NCBI GenBank assembly: GCA_012511845.1
Contig: JAAZFF010000438.1
Coordinates: forward strand, 1-8,511
DNA: 8,511 bases
Direction: 5' to 3'
Source of the DNA: Lentisphaerota bacterium
GTDB lineage: Bacteria > Verrucomicrobiota > Kiritimatiellia > RFP12 > UBA3636
Part shown: in pieces, positions 5,616 through 8,511 of the stretch
Numbering within the stretch: the first letter of the stretch is position 1
How the letters are laid out: each line of letters starts with the position of its first letter
The notes under the pieces: model-generated
The model's input: only the letters and a program-made list of their open reading frames with translations
Told to the model about the DNA's origin: nothing
The model's database searches: none
Program-made: the position numbers and the translations under genes

Positions 5616-6089
5616 ATGAAAAAAATTCAAAACATTCCATTTAAAGTAGCCGGTGTGGCATTGCTTGCATTTTTCATTGCAACAGGGTGCCAGAGCTACA
5701 GGGGCGACGTGTATAGCAGAGACGAAGCGAGATCCGGTAATGCCGTACTGAATGCCACGGTTATGGCAGTAAAAGACGTAACTATTGAAGGCACAGAAGG
5801 TGCACTTGGTGGTATTGGAGGCGCAGTACTCGGCGGTCTGACAGGGCGTGCCGTAGGCGGCGGATCCGGTAAAAATATTGCGACTGCAGCCGGTGCCATC
5901 GGCGGAGCTCTTGCGGGTGCCGCAATAGAAAGCGCCGTCACTACAAAGAGTGCCATAGAAATAACGGTACAGTACGAAAACGGTGCTATTGAAGCCATCG
6001 TCCAGGAACCCGGCAGAGATTTGTTCCAGGTTGGACAGGCAGTTCAAGTGCTTATAAGCCCCAACGGCACAAAGCGCGTACGTCCATAA
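5616..6089 (+). CDS. slyB: SlyB-type outer-membrane lipoprotein, glycine-zipper family
   Basis: A 157-residue lipoprotein. The signal peptide ends in the lipobox IATGC (21-25), so C25 is the predicted acylated residue; Q at +2 fits outer-membrane sorting. RGDVYSRDEA (29-38) and the following region match the SlyB N-terminal segment (SGDVYTASEA in E. coli). A glycine-zipper segment runs from about 62 to 103 (GALGGIGGAV, GGLTGRAVGGGSG, AAGAIGGALAG), followed by a small beta domain with ITVQYENG (116-123), AIVQ (127-130) and VGQAVQV (139-145), as in SlyB. The E. coli protein is 155 residues. SlyB is an outer-membrane lipoprotein linked to envelope integrity, PhoPQ-regulated in enterobacteria; here no PhoP site was seen. 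It has its own promoter, ribosome site and terminator hairpin. Confidence 0.88.
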   Translation: MKKIQNIPFKVAGVALLAFFIATGCQSYRGDVYSRDEARSGNAVLNATVMAVKDVTIEGTEGALGGIGGAVLGGLTGRAVGGGSGKNIATAAGAIGGALAGAAIESAVTTKSAIEITVQYENGAIEAIVQEPGRDLFQVGQAVQVLISPNGTKRVRP

Positions 6090-6103
6090 AGCTACACATA
6101 TAC

Positions 6104-6128
6104 AGGGCTCGTGTTTCACGAGCCCTTT
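6104..6128 (+). terminator. Terminator hairpin after slyB
   Basis: AGGGCTCGTG (6104-6113) pairs perfectly with CACGAGCCCT (6117-6126) around TTT, 15 bases after the slyB stop. The following T-run is short (TTTCC, counting the last stem base), so efficiency is uncertain, but the ten-pair GC-rich stem is clear. Confidence 0.65.
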
Positions 6129-6247
6129 CCGTTTGCTGAAATTGCCCGGAGATCGTACACGTCCACAGCGGAGCGGTATACGTTTTCCGTACACGAACAA
6201 CAAGAACGGAAGCTGATCACTGCCCGCTGGCACTGCTCACTGCCGAA

Positions 6248-6396
6248 GGTAAGGGGCAAACCACTGTTATTGCAAGGCAATCAAAATTGTTTTGACCTCG
6301 GACTCCGGACTTGGGACTCGGAGTTTGAGTCTGACCTGCCCGACTTGTCTGACAGCCCATCACTTACGGCGGTTTTGGAAAAACGCGCCCTACCCT
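6248..6396. repeat. REPIN-like element 2 (left palindrome degraded)
   Basis: Bases 6275-6396 align without gaps to 6774-6895 with four differences in 122 bases (6291, 6316, 6374 and 6386). The right palindrome (6366-6394) is intact and identical to 137-165 and 259-287. The left end at 6248-6274 reads ggtaaggggcaaacc..., a shortened version of the GGTAGGG palindrome lacking its central part. This shows the core and right end are conserved even where the left end has decayed. Confidence 0.65.
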
Positions 6397-6423
6397 TTCG
6401 CGGTGGCTGCAGAGCCTGGGAGC

Positions 6424-6445
6424 CCCGAGCGCCTGCTCGGGTTTT
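6424..6445 (+). terminator. Terminator-shaped repeat hairpin
   Basis: CCCGAGC (6424-6430) pairs perfectly with GCTCGGG (6435-6441) around GCCT and is followed directly by TTTT. By shape it is a plus-strand intrinsic terminator, although no gene ends just before it; it may back up the slyB terminator 300 bases upstream. It is copy 2 of the hairpin family at 459-476 and 8357-8373, and carries a C-G pair where copy 1 has A-T. Confidence 0.45.
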
Positions 6446-6573
6446 GCTTGCATGATGGCACAATCGTATTCGTACTCGTACTTGTACACGATTTAACCTT
6501 CGCATTCGCATCCTCGTGTAAGTATGACGTGTACCGCTCCGCTATGAACGGGTACGATTTCCCGGCGAGCCGA

Positions 6574-6595
6574 GCCAGTGAGCAGTAGGCAGTGG
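6574..6595. repeat. GGCAGTG-type short repeat, copy 2
   Basis: gccagtgagcag (6574-6585) followed by taggcagtgg (6586-6595) repeats 341-361 with two or three differences. Similar degenerate 'cagtg' strings occur across the spacers in both orientations. Confidence 0.5.
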
Positions 6596-6697
6596 TAGTG
6601 GGTAGCCGATCAGGAACTGGATCGATATCGCTACGTTATCGTTGCCGAAGCCTGCTGAGGGCTGGAGGGCGAATGTCCTCATGAGCCGCAGACTGTA

Positions 6698-6719
6698 GCA
6701 CGGACATTACTGTCTGTGC
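6698..6719. repeat. Nine-pair hairpin at the left edge of the long direct repeat
   Basis: GCACGGACA (6698-6706) pairs with TGTCTGTGC (6711-6719) around TTAC, with one G-T wobble. The right arm is the start of the direct repeat that also opens the window (1-10), so copy 1 should have its left arm just outside the window. Confidence 0.5.
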
Positions 6720-6895
6720 CCGCCTGCTGAGCAAGGTAGGGACGGCTCTCCGCAGCGGTCCGCCGGTTGTCGCAGGCAATCAAAATTGTATTGACCTCGG
6801 ACTCCGGACTTGGGGCTCGGAGTTTGAGTCTGACCTGCCCGACTTGTCTGACAGCCCATCACTTACGGCGGTTCTGGAAAAACGCGACCTACCCT
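6710..6895. repeat. REPIN-like element 3 and long direct repeat, copy 2
   Basis: Positions 6710-6817 repeat 1-101 and 6774-6895 repeat 6275-6396, so this copy joins all modules of the family. The left palindrome (6735-6765, identical to 26-56) and the right palindrome (6865-6893, two substitutions relative to the others) are inverted around a conserved core of about 100 bases. It is the most complete element in the window. Confidence 0.7.
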
Positions 6896-6949
6896 TCTCT
6901 TTCGTGTCAATTCGTGGCTTTTAATCTCGCTGCCACTATAATTTTATAC

Positions 6950-8236
6950 TTACAAATTCTTGTCGAACGGTTCCATCTGGACTGGTCCTGCAGAATCAGG
7001 AACGCCGGGAATTTTCATTGGTTTGATCGTACCGGAACCGTGTATTATAGCGCGAACTGTTTTCCAGCCGAGGCGCTTGCAGGCTTCGAGACGTAATTCC
7101 CCCGCCAGAATATCGAAGTCACCGGTGTCGCCACGCGGTTTTACAACTATCGGCTGCAGCAATCCCTCTGAAGCAATGCTGATCGATAGCTGATCGACAT
7201 CTTCGGGATCAACACACGTACTGCCACCTTTTATGCGGGCAATTTCAATCTCATGCTCACCTGCGTCCGATGCTCCCCTTCGTGCATCTTCCACACGCTT
7301 GTCGTGACCTGAACGATACGAATAAACAAATGGAATTGCCAGATCTATCGTTTGTGCACGCTGCACATTTTCGATCACTCTCTTTGTTATTTTATAGCTT
7401 GTTTCGGCACGATCTTTTACACGGGTCTTATAGCGCAGACGAAGTATTATTCCATAATCATAGGAGTCTGCCCTTATATACGGTTTATCTCCCGTTATTG
7501 TAATAATATCTTCTGTAACCTCGTGCGCAGCGGCAAGCAGAATATTTTCCGCCTCCGCCCAGTCTGAGTCGTATGTTATGCGCAAGAGTACTTCATCAAG
7601 CATAAACGATGCCTCGCGTCTGGCAGTGTAGTTAATAATAACCTGACCAAAAAGCATAGCATTGGGGACGAGTACATGGCGCCCCACAGCCTCTTCACTT
7701 GCTATGGCACCTCCCACCTGGTTAAGCACTGTGTACATGGGACCTATTTCCATTACATCACCTGTAAGTGATGCCAGTGTTGGAAATTGAACGCGATCTC
7801 CCGGACGGAAAGGCCGCTTTATAGAAACGAGAATCCATGCAGCAAAACCGCTTACAGGGGCCTGCAGCGACCAACCTAAAAGCATTCCTCCGAACATGCT
7901 GAAGGCGGTGCCGAATGTGCCGAGAACACCAAACCCATAGGCTACAGCGCATATTGCGACAAACCATGCGATAAGCCAGTAAATTCGTGCAAGCATAAGC
8001 CCTTCAACAGCAGGACGATTGCGTCGGGCAAAGTGCAGCTGGGTAAAAACAGACAACATAGCGCAACAAGCGAGCACGAGCATTGCCATGCCGATAACCT
8101 GCAAGATATTCTTGCCGCTTCCGAGGGCATATTCTTGAGGAAGGTAGCGTCCGCCAATAAAGCCTGATGCCGCAACCGATAAATAAATCAACATAAAGCT
8201 GATTGTGCGCTTTGTCTCTTTTACCATACTGAACAT
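6950..8236 (-). CDS. MscS-family mechanosensitive channel with C-terminal ParB-like domain
   Basis: Residues are numbered from a TTG at 8263; I prefer the in-frame ATG at 8236 (residue 10), or ATG 8227, since TATAAA lies just before the TTG, but no start has a clear ribosome site. Hydrophobic helices at about 21-39, 52-74 and 90-112 precede the pore helix TM3 (113-148, rich in Gly/Ala: GTFGTAFSMFGGMLLG at 115-130). The MscS beta domain follows: RPFRPGDRV (150-158), GDVMEIGPMYTVL (168-180), VLVPNAM (197-203); then the alpha/beta vestibule domain (219-315) with ITYDSD. After a charged linker (316-335) comes a ParB N-terminal-type domain (336-408). Expected role: tension-gated release of solutes from the cytoplasm, with the extra domain under the vestibule. 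Four helices rather than MscS's three imply a cytoplasmic N terminus. Single gene, convergent to slyB. Confidence 0.88.
   Translation of the reverse strand: MFSMVKETKRTISFMLIYLSVAASGFIGGRYLPQEYALGSGKNILQVIGMAMLVLACCAMLSVFTQLHFARRNRPAVEGLMLARIYWLIAWFVAICAVAYGFGVLGTFGTAFSMFGGMLLGWSLQAPVSGFAAWILVSIKRPFRPGDRVQFPTLASLTGDVMEIGPMYTVLNQVGGAIASEEAVGRHVLVPNAMLFGQVIINYTARREASFMLDEVLLRITYDSDWAEAENILLAAAHEVTEDIITITGDKPYIRADSYDYGIILRLRYKTRVKDRAETSYKITKRVIENVQRAQTIDLAIPFVYSYRSGHDKRVEDARRGASDAGEHEIEIARIKGGSTCVDPEDVDQLSISIASEGLLQPIVVKPRGDTGDFDILAGELRLEACKRLGWKTVRAIIHGSGTIKPMKIPGVPDSAGPVQMEPFDKNL
7040..7258 (-). other. ParB/sulfiredoxin-fold domain within the MscS-like protein
   Basis: Codons 336-408 (TTG numbering) encode a ParB N-terminal-type domain: EIEIARI (338-344 region), VDPEDVDQLSISIASEG (351-367), GLLQPIVV (367-374), then FDILAGELRLEACKRLGW (383-400) and VRAII. 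The pattern of LaxSIxxxGLxQPIVV followed by AGExRxxA is the family hallmark. The ParB motif GERRxRA reads GELRLEA here, so two of the usual arginines are replaced (L390, E393) while E389 and R391 remain. No helix-turn-helix follows, so DNA binding as in plasmid ParB is unlikely. Reading is continuous with the channel: no stop or frameshift separates them. Confidence 0.8.
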
Positions 8237-8263
8237 TTTATCAAAGATGCGTTTATAAAACAA

Positions 8264-8511
8264 TTGACTTTACGGCAATTTATAAAAAGTTCTAAAACAT
8301 CCACCGAACACGCTCTTCCCTCCTTTCGCATCTTTGGGGAGAGCTTGCCGGGGAACACCGAGCGCCTGCTTAGAAACTGATCACTAGCCACTGCCCGAAG
8401 GGCTTAGGTAGGGCTGGTTTCTCCGCAAACCGCCGTCGCAAGCCGTAAACCGCCGTTTGGAGGGTGAGCGTCCCCGCGAACCGCAGGCGATTCGAAGCGG
8501 CTCATGAGGAC
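8264..8511. repeat. Mosaic repeat region upstream of the MscS-like gene
   Basis: Bases 8351-8373 repeat the hairpin family of 451-476 (gggaacaccgagcgcctgct), but the 3' arm is decayed (GCTTAGA). Bases 8377-8414 resemble 6213-6258. At 8407-8436 is a forward palindrome of the GGTAGGG/CCGCCG family with GGTTT and AAACC arms around CTCCGC, followed by a half copy at 8445-8455. Bases 8459-8486 resemble 6664-6691 (about 21 of 28), and 8497-8511 is the exact reverse complement of 6675-6689. The region continues beyond the window. The 77 bases nearest the gene (8264-8340) are unique and should hold its promoter. Confidence 0.6.

Larger units (their letters stand above)
6143..6567. repeat. Long imperfect inverted repeat, arms about 50 bases
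   Basis: Bases 6149-6181 match the reverse complement of 6529-6561 at 28 of 33 positions, including the run AGCGGAGCGGTA. Weaker pairing continues inward (TACACGA at 6190-6196 and the complement at 6514-6520) and outward for a few bases. The arms enclose about 330 bases containing REPIN-like element 2 and the terminator-like hairpin. The outline resembles a short non-autonomous element, but no target-site duplication was found and the enclosed repeat also occurs without these arms. Confidence 0.55.
6127..6949. other. Repeat-filled spacer between convergent genes
   Basis: About 820 bases separate the ends of slyB (plus strand) and the MscS-like gene (minus strand). I see no credible gene; the open frames consist of repeats also present in positions 1-490 in other frames. 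Contents in order: a long imperfect inverted repeat (6143-6196 with 6514-6567), REPIN-like element 2 (6248-6396), a terminator-shaped hairpin (6424-6445), short Y-rich sequence with 'cgtactcgtacttgtac', a GGCAGTG-type repeat (6574-6595), a hairpin (6698-6719) and REPIN-like element 3 (6735-6893). Only about 6596-6660 and 6900-6949 look mostly unique. Confidence 0.7.

Noticed and set aside
5595..6233. 212-codon minus-strand frame opposite slyB
   Set aside because: It is antisense to a well-supported lipoprotein gene and covers its promoter end and terminator; the low-complexity Cys/Tyr-rich translation has no motif.
6111..7096. Plus-strand open frames across the spacer downstream of slyB
   Set aside because: Two of them encode the same repeat-derived peptide (containing SLSLTCPTCLTAHHLRRFWK) because of the 122-base repeat, and they start inside repeats; this is duplication of DNA, not of a gene.
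6950..7258. A separate parB gene after the channel
   Set aside because: The domain is in frame with the channel, there is no stop, ribosome site or suitable internal start between them, and it lacks the HTH of partition proteins.

Overview
The window looks like a chromosomal segment of a Gram-negative bacterium of moderate GC content. It carries two ADP-heptose (LPS inner-core) genes, a SlyB-type outer-membrane lipoprotein and an ECF sigma/anti-sigma pair. The URO-D superfamily gene and the dense families of short palindromic intergenic repeats remind me of PVC-group genomes (Lentisphaerota/Kiritimatiellota), but that is an impression and not something the sequence proves. No rRNA, tRNA, CRISPR array, transposase or phage gene was recognised.

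Layout. Positions 1-776 are intergenic and full of mosaic repeats. Then follow a URO-D/MtaA-like gene (777-1775) and a two-helix membrane protein of unknown function (1945-2430). A tight run of five same-strand genes comes next: hldA/rfaE1 (2487-3488), gmhB (3485-4036), an ECF sigma factor (4077-4655), a single-TM anti-sigma candidate (4662-5069) and a secreted protein (5066-5530). slyB (5616-6089) has its own good promoter and a terminator hairpin. Positions 6127-6949 are again repeat-filled, between convergent genes. On the minus strand, 6950-8236 encodes an MscS-family channel with a C-terminal ParB-like domain. The last 250 bases return to the same repeat families.

How it fits together. 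HldA phosphorylates D-glycero-D-manno-heptose-7-phosphate at C1 and GmhB removes the C7 phosphate, giving the precursor of ADP-heptose; the isomerase GmhA and the nucleotidyltransferase HldC are not in the window. The ECF sigma, anti-sigma and secreted protein directly downstream form a plausible envelope-sensing module co-transcribed with heptose synthesis. SlyB and the MscS-type channel add to a cell-envelope theme.

Most notable are (i) the MscS channel whose cytoplasmic end carries a ParB/sulfiredoxin-fold domain, an architecture I do not recognise as described, and (ii) REPIN-like elements: short palindromes sharing GGTAGGG and CCGCCG ends, in inverted pairs around a conserved core, whose stems differ between copies yet stay paired.
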